The notes under the pieces are model-generated. The model saw nothing but the letters and a program-made list of their open reading frames with translations, had not been told where the DNA came from and did not search any database. Positions 1 to 12,260 of a stretch of 64,000 nt of DNA are shown piece by piece. Every line of letters starts with the position of its first letter. The first letter of the stretch is position 1. The stretch covers positions 434,001 to 498,000 of the forward strand of contig QRFJ01000306.1 in the NCBI GenBank assembly GCA_006176705.1. The letters are read 5' to 3'. The stretch comes from Cocos nucifera (Eukaryota; Streptophyta; Magnoliopsida; Arecales; Arecaceae). The position numbers were made by a program, and so were the translations under genes.

Positions 1-2
1 AT

Positions 3-776
3 TCTTGCCTCATAGCCAATAATGATAAGGTAAACATTAATAACTCTACCAATTTTACTTTTAAAGAATTATATGAAGCATTCAATAATCTAATGGATGA
101 ATATAAAAAGATAAAGCTACAAAATAAAGAGCTTAAAAAATCTAACTTATCTTTGACCAAAAAAAAATGCTTGAAATAAATTGAAACTTTACCTAAGAAA
201 AAAAATATAGTTAAATCTAAAAAAATCTTTAGTTAAAGAAAATATTAAACTGAAAAAGGAATATAAAAATTTAAAATTCTTTCTAGAAGAAAATAAAAAT
301 CTTCTAAAAGAAAAAAAAAATTTGAAAAAAAATAAAAAATTAAGAAGAAAGATTGAGATTTTGAAAGCCATAGCTGAAAAATTTATCCTTAGCCTTCAAA
401 ATCTTCAATCTATGATAAATAATAATAAGAATGCTATTTTCAATAAAACAAAAACTAGTTTAAACTTTTCAAGAAAATAGCAACATACTAAAAATTTGAT
501 TACTAGAGTCTCACTTAAAAATGATTCAATAGTGTGCTTTAAATGCAATCAACTTGGCCACAAAATTTTAGAGTGCAATTTTAAAAGAATTGACAATACT
601 TCTATTAAACAAATTTGGATTCTAAAAGGAACCTTAAATACGAACTCCTAGGATCCAAGATAATTTGGGTACCAAAAGTTATGAAGTGATCTTGCAGGTT
701 CACCAAAAATCCAAATGAAATGAAAAGAAAAAAAATTTTATAGATGCCTTGAAAATGAAAAAAGATGGGTATTGAT
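3..776 (+). pseudogene. Ty1/copia (SIRE/Maximus-like) gag relic with zinc knuckle
   Basis: This is the decayed 3' half of a copia gag. The frame opens at base 3 with SCLIANND, resembling the CLMA..DE motif found downstream of the capsid domain in SIRE-type gags. A Lys/Glu-rich stretch follows and ends at a stop near 176. After AT-rich, frameshifted sequence a CCHC zinc knuckle is visible at 535-579 (CFKCNQLGHKILEC, CX2CX4HX4C). The conserved IW.PKG..NTN and KIIWVPK tail follows at about 610-690, interrupted by a stop and a frameshift. At 740-780 a fragment ending in W-V-L-M-H-G sits where the protease WYLDSG motif is expected, and homology then stops. The capsid part lies to the left of the window. 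Several stops make it non-functional. Confidence 0.75.
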
Positions 777-3700
777 GCATGGTATAATCTAAATTTTTTC
801 TTATATCATATCATCAATGATTGTTAAAGTTATTTTGATTGAATCTATGACTTTAATATGATTTCATATTATATTTACTTGCTTGAAATTCTTTTCATAT
901 ATTAGTGAGATTAGTATGATTAATTGATTTTGATGATTTGAATACTTTGATTTTATGAGGTCAATATGCTCTCCTCTAAGTATCATGTTATGATATGAAT
1001 TGAAATTATCTTGAAATTCAACATAATATAATAGCTTTTCATATCAATTTTGCAATTGATGAATTTAATTTAAAATATACTTAGTTGGATTTGAATGTTT
1101 TAATTACTAAATCTACAAGAGAAAGTAATTTTTAACATTTTCTTCATAAAATGCTAAATTATCAATTTTTTTCTAAAATTTTACATGATCTAAGTACTTG
1201 AAGATAAAACATCTATTTATAAAATTCAAGTGCCTGATATTGCATTGCATCTTAGTTTTATCTTAAGGATTCAAAACTTTTCTAGTTGAAACAAAAATAT
1301 AGAGCCTAAATCTTGATTTTTTTTCTCTTGATGCTCTTAATTATCTTACTCCAATTGACCAAATCTTTTATTCTAAAATTTGATTTGAATATTATCTTTG
1401 ATTTCCAACTTATCTGTATATTAATTTCTATATAAATTAATCAATTTTTTTTTGAATTAAAACTCCTTAAACTATTGATCTAATCCTTTTTTAAAAATTG
1501 AGTATATCTGATGATATTATTTGTTTGATTTCTATGCTTATTTAATTGATTCAATATATGCTCATTTTATAAAACTAAGAAAAAAATATTAATGATTAAT
1601 TAAATTTAAAAAAAATAAGAGAAAATTAAGAAGATTAAATTTTCTGGCATAGAAAAATATCATTGAAATATTAAAGATAAATTATTTTCAAAACTTAAAA
1701 GTTATTTAATATTTTTTTAAAAAAAATAAAATAATTTATTTTAGGATAACTGAAAATCTCTTAACTTGAATGATTTGCTAATAGCAATTCAAATTGATTT
1801 TTTCATAATCTTTAAGTGATATCAAACTTTTAAGTAAATCATTAATTGGTCTAAATTTTAATTTATTTAGTATCAAGATAATTATTATTTGATTTGAACT
1901 TCAAAACTCTTAGTATCAAAATTTTCATAATTGCTATCAATTAGTACGTCATTGTCTTGCACTCTAATACCTTATTTTTTAGCAAAAAAATATATCTTTA
2001 TCTCAAATCTAAATTTGCATAGCTATAATTTTAATATGATATTGTTTGAGATAAATTATAAATATTTGATACCTTTCCTAAATTCAATGTATAATATTTC
2101 TTGAGAAAATTTTTTTTTTTAAAAAATTAAACATATCTCTTTATGATTTACTTTGAATGATATATCTAAATTTTTAATTTTAAAAAGATCTATATATCTT
2201 AGATTTATAAAATTTATAGAAATAAACAAAAACTTCTTTCAAATGATATAAACAAACAATTTTGCAAAAACTTATCACAATTGGTATCATAATTTATATC
2301 AAATAACCTATTTTTGCCTTAAATTTCATTGCATTATCTTTTGGTAAAAGAAAAATCTCAAATTTAAATTTTTATAATCATATTCTTACTATCATATTAT
2401 TTGAGATAAATTCTTGTGATATATTTTTGAATGATCTGCTATAGTATTAAAAGAAGAAAAAAAATTTCACAATTATATTATTTAAAATTTTTGAAGTTTA
2501 AATTTTTTTAATTAAAATTAAGAAACATGTATGCATCTATATTTTTGAAAAAAGAAAGAACTCTTGATCTAAATTTGAAAGTAAAACTCATATTATATTT
2601 TTTATAAAAAAAGAGAAAATATTAAAAAAAATATAATCTTTTAATTAAAAATATACTTAAATTTAAAAATCTAAATTTAAAAATTAAATAATCTAAATTT
2701 TTAAATTTGGCATCAGTTAAGTTCATATTAAATATACTTAATTTAAAATATAGGGAGAGAAAATAAATTTTTTACTCTTAAAAGACTACTTGATTGAAAT
2801 ATCTTGACATAAAGAAAAAAATTTATTCAAGATGAATTGATTACTAAATTAGTATTAATTAAAGTTTAAATTAATTAAAGATGCTTGACTCGAAAGAAAA
2901 TAGAAGAGTAACAAAAATTGTAAAGCTTAAGTATGCAAATTTTGAAATAAAGAGAAAAAAAATTGAAAAGTAAATTAATCTAACTATTAGTATGAAAAAT
3001 AGAAGGAGATATATTGATTTGATTTGATTAAAAATATTTATGAATTTATGATCTTAAATTCTCTATCAATTATTTTATTTTGAGCTTTATTGTATTGATT
3101 TTAAATTTTTTAATCAAATATCTTTTAATTTTTTTCAATTTATACTTTAATGTATTTATTCAATTTGATTTACTTGATTTAAAATGCTATTAATCTAAAA
3201 TAGTTTAAGACAAACAAATTGCATGTTTTTCGATGTTGAAACTTGCTTAAAATGGTATCATTCATATGCTGATTTCATATTTTAATTTGCATGATTATTC
3301 TTGACAATTGATTGAAGTTAAATTAAATTAAAAATATATTCTTACTCCAAAAAATAAATTTTTAAATTAATTTTAAAATTTATTTAAAAATTTAAATTTT
3401 ATATTAATTTTTTTATGTGCATTGCATAATTCTTATGATTTATTTGTAATGAAGCAATTTTTACTCAAAATAATGAATTTAAAAATATGACTATTCTTTA
3501 CTTTGATACTATTTATTTTACCTTGCTCGATACATTTTCGATATATATCTTTCTCAAACTTAATTGACTAAAATTTTTTTTAAAAAAAGATTGAATATTA
3601 AAGTGCATATTGTGCTTGATTTTATAATCAAATCTTTTGAAAAGCTCTATTCCTCTTAAAGTTTAAAAGTACATATTTAAAAATTTAATTAAAAAATTAT

Positions 3701-4187
3701 ATTCATTTAAAAATAAAAAACCTTTAATATTTGAATTCAAGCTAATTTTTTAAAAAAAATATTCATTCAAAAATAAAAGATGACTTATTTGATTTGACTT
3801 TATGAATTTAATATATCTCTTAATTTAATGTCTTGATGTTGATTTTGATGATTTTTCTTATTTTTTCTTATGAGCTTTTTTATGTTGTCAAAAAGAAGAA
3901 GAGGAATGTTCAGTATATACTTGAAGGATTAATGCTTAAGAAATTCAATGAATTTGATACTTGAAATTTTAATATTCATCAAGTTGAATTAAGATATTAA
4001 TTTGAAATGAGTATATGAAATATGCATCATAAACTAAATATGTACAATGAACTAAAGACTAATTGAGAACATTCATGAAGTGTGCATTCAAGTATTTGAT
4101 CTAGTACTTCATGATACATATTAGCAAAATGCATTGAAATATATTATTTATTTTTATTGTGCATATAATCAAAGTTTTGTTATCATC
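777..4187 (+). other. AT-rich non-coding interior of the SIRE-like element
   Basis: About 3.4 kb of very AT-rich sequence lies between the gag relic and the polypurine tract. I find no integrase, RT or RNase H motif in any frame and no long open frame. The element therefore looks like a non-autonomous derivative, with pol replaced by non-coding sequence, and not a simple point-mutated copy. Confidence 0.6.
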
Positions 4188-5779
4188 AAAAAAAGAAAGA
4201 TTGTTAACCCTATGATTGATTTTGATGATTACAAAATATTAAGTAAAAATATTATTAATCATGTGTTTCAAAGTTAGATGTAGGATTTTCTAGATGCTCA
4301 CATTGAAAAAATTATCTTTGAAAGAAATCATCTCAAGATGTTAAGCCAAAACAATTAAAAGAAGTTTTCATAAATTTGGATGGCTCATTATGAAGAAAAT
4401 TAATTTGAAAGGTTTCGAAAATTAAATTAATAAAGAAGTTTGGAGAAGGTTAAAGCTATCATTTTATCAAGTTAGATATCAAGATAATGTTATTCGAAAG
4501 CCTCAAAAGCATTAGAGAAGAATTTTGATCTTTTGGAAGTAACTTTTGAAAGTTGAAATTACAAGAAAATCGTGTTTGGGCAAAAAGGAATGACTCCTAG
4601 GTCATTCTTTTTTGAAATGGATCGCTTGGCATGCTTTGGCATGTTATTTTTGTGTGGCCTCACAAAAGGATCGACCCCTAGTAAAATGGTCGATCCATGG
4701 GTCAAACTCTGTTGCATAAAAACAGAAAAGAGAAGTTGAATTTTTTAGTGCAGTCCAAGTGCTGACACCTGAGCAAAAGATATCAATCCCAGATCACAAG
4801 ATGTCGATCCTAGATCAAGAAATATCAACCTCAATGTCGGGACGGGCTGCAATGGCTAGTTTTCTGCACTTTTCAACGGATCTTTTTCATTCCAAACGAC
4901 TGGTTCAAGCCCTCCAACGATCTAAGCTATCTCTCCAGTCATTATGAAGATTATTTAAAGATGAAAAATTAAAAAAAAAAGTGGATTGAAAGTAGAAATC
5001 ATTCAAATTGTGAGGTTCATTGAATATCTAAAGAAAAAGAGAGAAAAAAAAGGACTTTGTGCATCAAATTCAGAGAGCTTCAAACTATGATCATCTTCAA
5101 TAATTCAAACTTCCTCTCAACCTCTCAACCTTCAAAGAAGAGAATTTAAAACTTCAAGAGCCATCTTTCAGCCTTTCCTTTAAGCTTCAAAAAAAATTTC
5201 TTTTTTTCTTTTGTTCTTATGCTGAATTTTTTATTTTCTTATATTTGTGTTTCTTTACAAGTTTCTTTGAAAAAAAGAAACTTGGGATGTAGACAAGTCC
5301 AAGCCAATAATTGGTAGGTGTAAAGGTTGTGGTTGGTGCTTCTAGTTCAAAATCAACTAGGTTGATAGTGAATCAAAAAACTATCGATGTAGGATTATGG
5401 TTGGTGAGTCCGGCAAAACTAACTAAATTTGTTTGTGATCCCGAGTTAAAATAAATGCACTATAATCTAGAAATTATAGTAAAATTTTCAAGAAGATAGC
5501 TTGGAGAGTGGACATAGAAGCGGATTGTTCCAAACCACTATAAATTGCTTGTGTTTGTGGTGTGGTTTAATTTCTAGCTCTTCATTCTTGTATTACTTAT
5601 TTACTTTATTTACTTAAATTATCTTATTATTTTAATTTTGCTGCTATACTTTATATATTCATCATAAAGACTCAAGTTGTTTTAAATAAAAGCACATATT
5701 TGACTTGAGTTTTAATTTGACCAAGATTTTAAAAGAATCCAATTTATCCCCCTCCCTCTTGGGTTGCTATCTCTGAGCA
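4188..5779 (+). mobile_element. Polypurine tract and 3' LTR of SIRE-like copia element
   Basis: A purine run (AAAAAAAGAAAGA, 4188-4200) is followed by TGTTAACCCTATGATTGATT at 4202. This matches the start of SIRE/Maximus LTRs (TGTTRRCCC... then GATTTTGATGAT). The LTR runs to about 5779 (CTGAGCA), just after the pyrimidine-rich CCCCCTCCCTCTTGGGTTGC block typical of the 3' end of these LTRs. It contains repeated GGATCGACCC-type words around 4618-4830. Short open frames here (for example 4759-4947) have no family resemblance. The right boundary is set by the resumption of CACTA coding sequence and is accurate to a few bases. Confidence 0.65.
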
Positions 5780-5785
5780 ATGCAC

Positions 5786-6494
5786 CTGATCATAGATCTT
5801 GTCATCTGTAGGTGCAGTCGAGCCCTCTGAGATAAGCTGGAATCTAATGTCTATCATACGGTCTTGAAAATTAAAGTTATAGCTATTCTAAGTTTGTACT
5901 GAAAATCAAAATATCAATAAAAAATATAATTAAAAAAACTTACATAAAGCTCCTGGCTCCTAGCCGTCCAGTCTCATGACCGTCGCTGATGGATCCACTG
6001 GTAGATCTCGATCCTACAAGGAAGCTCGCCACTTTCTATATCCTCTGCAATTTGAGAATAATTAATAAAAAAATTTATAAAAATTAAAGAGTTAAAATAT
6101 GATAAATAAAAATTACTAACCATCTGCTCCATATGACGAGCGAATGGCCTCAAACCCCCACAATGCGAGACTATCTGTCTCGCTTAATTTGCGGTATTTT
6201 TGGTACATCGATCCTGCATAGTTAACAATCAAACTAGCTAGTAAGTAGCTAAATTGAAAAATAAATAATTTAATTATTAAATTTTAAATAAAAAATTACC
6301 TGATATGATGGATCCTCGTATGTACAGCATATGATAGCCCAATTCTCAATACTGATGCTGTCATATGGTTGCTGCCATGCTGCCTCCACCCTTGGTCATG
6401 CCTACAACATACCAATAGCGATAAATGCGATGCTGATACTCCTTGAAATGAGAACATAAATAATCATCTACAGCTCGCCGCATGCGATCATGCT
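5786..6494 (-). pseudogene. En/Spm (CACTA) Transposase_24 gene, 3' exons
   Basis: Read on the minus strand, this holds exon-like blocks of the plant Transposase_24 (Ptta/En/Spm) protein separated by AT-rich introns. From 6494 down they are: KEYQHRIYRYWYVVG; then, after a 1-nt frameshift, WQQPYDSISIENWAII ending at a donor GTAATT near 6300; a block with IVSHCGGLRPFARHMEQM; the block GELPCRIEIYQWIHQR ending at a GTAAG donor near 5941; and a last block RMIDIRFQLISEGSTAPTDD after a TTTTCAG acceptor near 5895. The order RPFARH..E followed by GREP..IE.Y matches the family. At least two internal stops are present. The SIRE-like LTR truncates the gene on the left and element A interrupts it on the right. 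Confidence 0.7.
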
Positions 6495-7468
6495 TGTTGG
6501 GGATAAACTCCGCTCCCACCGAAGTCCAGTCTGATGCTCAATTTAGTGCAACCGATAGTCACGGAAGAGCTTCAGTGAACGAGCCTTAGCCGAACTCCTT
6601 CAGCCGACCGAACTCCTTAGCGGCCGAGCCTGTTCCAAACTCCCCAGTGGTCAAGTTTTAGCCGAATCCCTTCAATCGACCGAACTTCTCAGCGGTCAAG
6701 CTCCAGTCGGACTCGTACGAGAGCCGAACTCCCTCCGCACTCCTCCAGTCGGATGCCCATGAGAGTTGAACTCCCTTCAGTTCTCTCGTTCAATCGAACT
6801 TCTCCTTCAGTCGAACTCCTCCAGGGGCCGAACTCCTTCCGAACTTCTCCTTCGATCGAACTCCTCCAAGGGCCAAACTCCTTCCGGACATCCCCTCCGA
6901 TCGAACTCCTTCCGGATGATCTCCTCTAGACGTATTCCCTTTAAAAGTCCAAACTCCATTGGAACTGATGTATGACGAAGTCCTTCACGGACCAACACCT
7001 GCTTCCTCCGAGCTACGGCTATTAAGTCTCGACGAACGATCGCCATCAGTCTGCTACAGACGGCGCCTCCCTCTATGACAGACTCCACCAGACCTCGAGC
7101 AGCTCGCTATCAAACGGTATGGCTGTCACTATCAGTCTGACGATGCCTTCCTCTCCGTACCGAACCCCATGTGGCCTCGAGTGGCCCACTACCAAACGGT
7201 ATGACCGTCACCATCAATCAAACTCCGCCTATAAAAAGGGACCCTCCAGATATGTTTTCTCTAAGCTCTTTTCTCCTTCCCAAAACTCTACCGAACTCAT
7301 TCCTGAGCACTCCATTTCTGTTGGTCAGAAGAACTGACTTGATCGTCGGAGGGTCCCGTCGGAGCCACCACCACCAATTTTGGACGAAACTTTGTTTTGC
7401 AGATCTCCGACGGCGACCTCATTCTCCACTCCAGCTCGATCCGACGACAACCAAATTCTGCACCAACA
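6495..7468 (+). repeat. 5' LTR of element A
   Basis: Starts TGTTGGGGATAAACTCCGCT and ends CTGCACCAACA. The U3 part is built of degenerate CCGAACTCCTTC words. A TATA box (TATAAAAA) lies at 7230-7237. Downstream, the R/U5 block with CTTGATCGTCGGAGGGTCCC is conserved in all Tat-like LTRs of the window. Confidence 0.85.
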
Positions 7469-7591
7469 GAATTGGCGCTAGAGGAAGGGCCTCTGTCTCT
7501 TAGGTACCCTTGTTCTTAAAGGAGTGCTCAGTCGATCCTGCCAACCTCCTTCTCTAAGGTTCATCTCCATCCTCTTTCTCAATCCCAAGAA

Positions 7592-9060
7592 ATGCCTCAA
7601 AAGAAGGCGACCACCCAAAGATCTACCGCTTCTACCGTTAGATCTAGACTAGATCCATTCATTCCTTCTCCATCGCCAGCACTCCAACCTCCATCTTCAC
7701 CGACGGTCATGGTAGATCCGAAGCAGTTTAACCTACTGATGCAGCGGATTCAGAGCCACACCGAGATGATACAGGCCATGCAGCAGCCCTCAGCGGTGAC
7801 TCCACCAGAAAATCCGCCATCAGAATATCGAAAATTGGCCCTAAGAAAGAGTACTCGAGCTAGCGTACCCATCGCCCTTGGATCTGTGTTCGGATCAAAA
7901 TAGAAAGCAGAGGGTCCGTATTCGAACCATGGTTCTCCTTTAGAGGAGATCTTTCCCATTTGTAGCCGAAAGCCCTCCAAGATCCGCGACCAAGATGACG
8001 CCCTCGATCACAGACTGCGGAAGATGGATCGATGGATTGAGAAACTCCGCTATGTCATCCCGGCTCGTTATGACGACGTCTGCACCAATCCCCCTTCTCT
8101 CTCCAAATTATCCAAGAGCACATTCCGCCGAACTTCAAACTCCCTTAATTTGAAAGCTACGATGGAACCTCTGATCCAATCGATCATTTGGAGGCCTTCC
8201 GAACCATGATGCTACTCCATGGCGCACCAGACGCAATAGTATGCCGAGCTTTCCCATCTACCTTAAAGGAAGCGACAAGAAACTGGTACTCAATGTTGAA
8301 GTTAGGTACGATCTTTTCTTTTGACCAGATGAGCCATCAATTTACGGCTCAATTCGTTAGCAGCCGACGTCCGCGCCGAGGTTCGGATTCCCTGATGAAT
8401 GTCAAGCAGAAGCAGGAAAAATCTATCTGGACTTATGTCATCTGGTTTAACGCTGCTGCTTTGGAGGTTCGAAATCTGGACCAATCTGTTGCCATGGCCG
8501 CATTTAAGGGCAGCCTTCAGAAGAATGACTTATTGTTCTCCTTGGAGAAGAAGTATCCCAAGGACTTCGTCGATCTGTTGGCTCGGGCCGAGGGATATGC
8601 CCATGCAGAAGAAGCCTTCAAATTGAAGAACGAAGAAGCCTTAGGAGAGCGGCAGGCAGATGAGTCTAATAGACCCGCCACCGATGGAGGACTGAGTGAA
8701 GTTCGACCGCGCTCACGGACTCCCCCCAAGCACAAGCGAGTCCGAACTCCTCGAGCTCGTCATCAAGGAAGCTCCGACAGAAGGGCGCGAAGAAGTCCTC
8801 CTCCCGGAAGGTTCCACAACTACGCCCCCCTTAATGCTCCTCAAACTCAAGTTCTGATGGAAATTAAAAGTCAACTACCAAGATCAGAAAAATTATGGTC
8901 TCCCCTGAACAACCGCAATCAAAGCAAATACTATCTCTACCATCGTGATCAGATACTGAGGAATGCATTCAGCTCCGAGACGAAATCGAGAAGCTCATCA
9001 GGAAGGATCGACTGGGTCAGTTCCTCCGACGTCTGTCTGAAGTAAGAGAAGATCGGCCAA
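7592..9060 (+). pseudogene. Tat-like gag of element A, frameshifted
   Basis: The start MPQKKATTQRSTAS at 7592 matches the gag start of elements B and C. The frame is broken by stops near 7903 and 8209 and continues at 8188-9045. The retrotransposon gag (capsid) domain is recognisable from LLHGAPDAIVCRAFPSTLK (about 8209) through FDQMSHQFTAQFVSSRRPRR to EKKYPKDFVDLLARAEGYA (about 8600). An Arg/Pro-rich linker follows. The zinc-binding region, CLYHHDHGH in element C, is degraded here to YLYHRDQ. Gag would form the particle that packages element RNA. This copy cannot make a full-length one. Confidence 0.8.
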
Positions 9061-9216
9061 AGGCACTGTCGTAGCTAGAACCACCCATGATAGGGGAATA
9101 AGGTGAAGGTCGGCCATCTCTCGGCATCATCAACGTTACCTCTAGGGGGCTTGGTGCTTCAGCGATCCGTCATCTCTCAACCTCAAAGCTAAGAGGAGCT
9201 CACTCCAAATTGAGAA

Positions 9217-9300
9217 AGTCAGTATGAGATAGAGGAGGTCGTCTGGCCCGGAGCTTATCGCTTGAAGAAACTCGGAGGAACAACGCTCCCATAATCCTAA
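9217..9300 (+). pseudogene. Relic of the C-terminal end of Tat-type pol
   Basis: The frame reads EIEEVVWPGAYRLKKLGG, resembling the closing ..V.PG.YRL..L.G segment at the end of Ty3/gypsy Tat polyproteins. It lies about 150 bp after gag, so almost all of pol is missing. A second copy of the same segment is at 35553-35600 in element B. Confidence 0.5.
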
Positions 9301-9423
9301 AACATAGAGAATCTGAAAATGTGCTGTCAGTAATTTTCCTTCAATAAAATTCCTCTATTTCAATATTATTATTTTTTGGTGCAAAAACTATGTGACGGCA
9401 GGGAAGGAGCAATCAATAGTGGC

Positions 9424-9460
9424 CGTGTTAGGAACAGAAGAAAAACCTCGTCCTAACATG
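9424..9460 (+). promoter_or_regulatory. Conserved inverted repeat in the element A 3' region
   Basis: Arms CGTGTTAGGA (9424-9433) and TCCTAACATG (9451-9460) pair over 10 positions with one G-T wobble, enclosing a 17-nt loop. The same structure with different arm bases occurs at 35750-35786 and 43172-43208. The role is unknown; an RNA-level signal is inference. Confidence 0.55.
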
Positions 9461-9479
9461 AGCAGATCGAAGTCCTTCA

Positions 9480-10620
9480 ACCTCCGTTAGAGATAAGATC
9501 TCTTCCGAGCGTCCGAGTCAATCTCGGCTAGAGATAAGATCTCTCCCGAGCGTCCAAGTTAACCTCAATCAGAGATAAGATCTCTTCCGAGCGACCAAGT
9601 GAACCTCGACCAGAGATAAGATCTCTTCCGAGCGCCCAAGCTAACCTCAACTAGAGATAAGATCTCTCCTGAGCGATCGAGTCAACCTCGATCAGAGATA
9701 AGATCTCTTCCGAATGCCCAAGTCAACCTCGACTAGAGATAAGATCTCTTCCGAGCGACCGGGCCAACCTTAACTGCTGGAGATAAGATCTCCCCCGAGC
9801 CTCAACCTCGGCTACAGGAGATAAGATCTCCCCCAAGCCTCAACCTCGGCCAGAGATAAGATCTCTCCCGAGCGCCCGAGTCAACCTCGACTGCAGGAGA
9901 TAAGATCTCCCCCAAGCTTTAACCTCAGCCAAAGATAAGATCTCCCCCGAGTTTTAACCTCGGCCAAAGATAAGATCTCTCCCAAGCGCCCGAGTCAACC
10001 TCGGCCAGAGATGAGATCTCTTTCGAACGACCGGGCCAACCTTGACTGCAGGAGATAAGATCTCCCCCGAGCTTCAACCTCGGCTGCAGAAAATAAGATC
10101 TCTTCTGAGTCAACCTCGGCTGTAGGAGATAAGATCTCTCCCAAGCTTTAACCTCGACTGTAGGAGATAAGATCTCCTCCGAGCTTCAATCTTAGCTGCA
10201 GGAGATAAGATCTCCTCCGAACTTTAACGTCGGCTGCAAGAGATAAGATCTTCCTCGAGCTTCAACCTCGATCAGAGATAAGATCTCTCCCGAGCGTCCG
10301 AGTCAACCTCGACTAGAGATAAGATCTCTTCCAAACGATCGGACCAACCTCGATTGCTGGAGATAAGATCTCCTCCGAGCTTCAATCTCGACTGTAGAAG
10401 ATAAGATCTCCCTCGAGCTTCAACCTCGGTTGGAGATGAGATCTCCCCCGATCCTCAACTTCAACTTCAACCTCAGCTGGAGATAGAATCTTCTCCAAAC
10501 TTCAACCACAACGTCAGCAAAAGATAAAATCTCCCTGAATCTCGGCTGGAGATGAGATCCCCCTGAGCCTCAACTTTAATGTCAACTTTGGCTGGAGATA
10601 AGATCTCCTCCGAGCATCAA
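9480..10620 (+). repeat. Tandem array of ~38-41-bp units in element A 3' region
   Basis: About 25 degenerate units. Each contains an inverted repeat around AAG: AGAGAT-AAG-ATCTCT or GGAGAT-AAG-ATCTCC, followed by CCCGAGC and preceded by CCTCGG. Early units have a 41-bp period with AGAGAT arms; later ones are near 38 bp with GCAGGAGAT arms. Tat-lineage elements are known to carry variable tandem repeats in this position. Confidence 0.85.
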
Positions 10621-10688
10621 CTTCAATAGGTGCAGAGTCCGAAAAAAGACTTTGACAGTCACCTATTTTGGTACTCCCTTCGAATTTC

Positions 10689-11673
10689 AAACTCGAAAGT
10701 GGGAAGATAATTGTTGGAGATAAACCTCGCTCCCATCAAAGTTCAGTCTGATGCTCGGCCTAGTGCAACCGATAGTCACAGAAGAGCTTCAGCGGATGAG
10801 CCTTAGCCGAACTCCTTCAACCGACCAAACTTCTTAACAGTCGAGCCCCTTCCGAACTCCCCAGTGATCGAGTCTTAGTCGAATTCCTTCAACCGACCGA
10901 ACTTCTCAATAGCCGAGCTCCAATCGGACTCGTATGGAAGTCGAACTCCCTCCGCACTTCTCCAATCGGACGCCCATGAGAGCCGAACTCCCTCCAATTC
11001 TCTCATTCAATCGAACTTCTCCTTCGATCGAACTCCTCCAAGGGCTGAACTCCTTCCGGACTTCTCCTTCGACCGAACTCCTCCAGGGGTCGAACTCCTT
11101 TCGAACATCTCCTTCGATCGAACTCCTTCCGGATGATCCCTTCCAGATGTATTCTCTTTAGGAGTCCAAACTTCATTGGAACTGATGTATGACAAAATCC
11201 TTCACGGACCAACGCCTACTTCCTCCAAGCTACGGCTATTAAGTCTCGACGAACGATCACCATCAGTCTGCTACAGACGGCGCTCGACTTTATCAGACCT
11301 CGAGTAGTCCGTTACCGAACGGTATGACTGTCACTATCAACCTAACAACACCTTCCTCTCCATACCGAACCTCATGTGGCCTTGAGCGATCCACTACCAG
11401 ACGATATGACCGTCACCATCAATCAAGCTCCACTTATAAAAAGATATCATCTAGATATGTTTTCTCTAAGCTCTCTTCTCCTTCCCAAAACTCTGCCAAA
11501 CTCATTCCTGAGCACTCCATTTCTGTTGGCCAAAAAAGCTGACTTGATCGTCGGAGGGTCCCACCGGAGCCACCACCACCAACTCCAGATAGAACTTTAT
11601 TTTGCAAGTCCCCAATGACGATCCCATCCTTATCTCTAGCTCAATCCGGCAACAACCAAATTCTGCACCAACA
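10689..11673 (+). repeat. Polypurine-like tract and 3' LTR of element A
   Basis: AAACTCGAAAGTGGGAAGAT precedes TGTTGGAGATAAACCTCGCT at 10712; the LTR ends CTGCACCAACA at 11673. Similar in length to the 5' LTR (962 against 974 bp), but with many transitions and small indels. The TATA box is present as CTTATAAAAAG near 11433. Confidence 0.85.
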
Positions 11674-11699
11674 GTACTCAAAATCAATAATATCAAATA

Positions 11700-12260
11700 T
11701 AGCCTACCAATGACCATATTATAAGAATACAATGTTAATTAAATATTTAAATAAGTATTATTGTACTTGTAAGTGGCTATAGAAGATCTTTCTCTGAGGC
11801 CATATAACCTGATGCCAATCGAAGAACGTCGTCGAGGCATAGCTGCGGCAAATGATGCCCAATTCAATTTATCATGGCTTGCACTATTCCCTAATAGGCC
11901 TAGTATAGCCTGGTAGAATCTCGATACGGAAATGCTATCCCTCATGCTCACGTCTCCAACGCTCAAGGATGAGGTTCTTCGACGAACCTGGACCTTGCCC
12001 TCGCCTCACGACCAACAGAGAATGGCCTGAAAAATAATGAATAAAATATTAATATAATAGTCATCTATAAACCTAATAGATAAATTAAAATCAAAATTTA
12101 TTATATAAAAAATATAAAAATACCAATCGGGACCGACTCACTCGAATCCGACTCTATAGGGCCCTCTGGTGACTCTGATGGTGCAGCAATGAAAATGAGA
12201 GAAAGCTTAGGGGTAGGTTAAAAACTCGAACGTCATCGTATCCCTCTTGGGCCATACCTA
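11700..12260 (-). pseudogene. En/Spm (CACTA) Transposase_24 gene, 5' exons
   Basis: Continuation of the gene at 5786-6494 on the other side of element A. A candidate start, ATGGCCCAAGAGGGATACG, reads MAQEGYDDVRVFNLP on the minus strand near 12254. An AT-rich intron (about 12030-12125) follows. Then comes a block reading SVGDVSMRDSISVSRFYQ and SHDKLNWASFAAAMPRRR (about 11960-11830), with IGIRLYGLRER after it. I recognise the family from the downstream exons; this part is less conserved and its exon limits are uncertain. Confidence 0.45.

Larger units (their letters stand above)
6495..11673 (+). mobile_element. Ty3/gypsy Tat-like element A, gag-only, non-autonomous
   Basis: Complete in outline: 5' LTR 6495-7468, PBS-like TTGGCGC at 7472, degraded gag 7592-9060, a short relic of the pol end near 9217-9300, a tandem-repeat region 9480-10620, a polypurine-like tract 10689-10711, and 3' LTR 10712-11673. 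Protease, RT, RNase H and integrase are absent. The 5-bp flanks are ATGCT on the left and GTACT on the right. They differ only by transitions, so an aged target-site duplication is plausible. It is inserted in the Transposase_24 gene and is the oldest-looking of the three full copies. Confidence 0.85.

Noticed and set aside
6807..7088. Minus-strand and plus-strand frames inside Tat-like LTRs
   Set aside because: They translate the CCGAACTCCTTCGG repeats of U3 and recur as shadows in every LTR copy.
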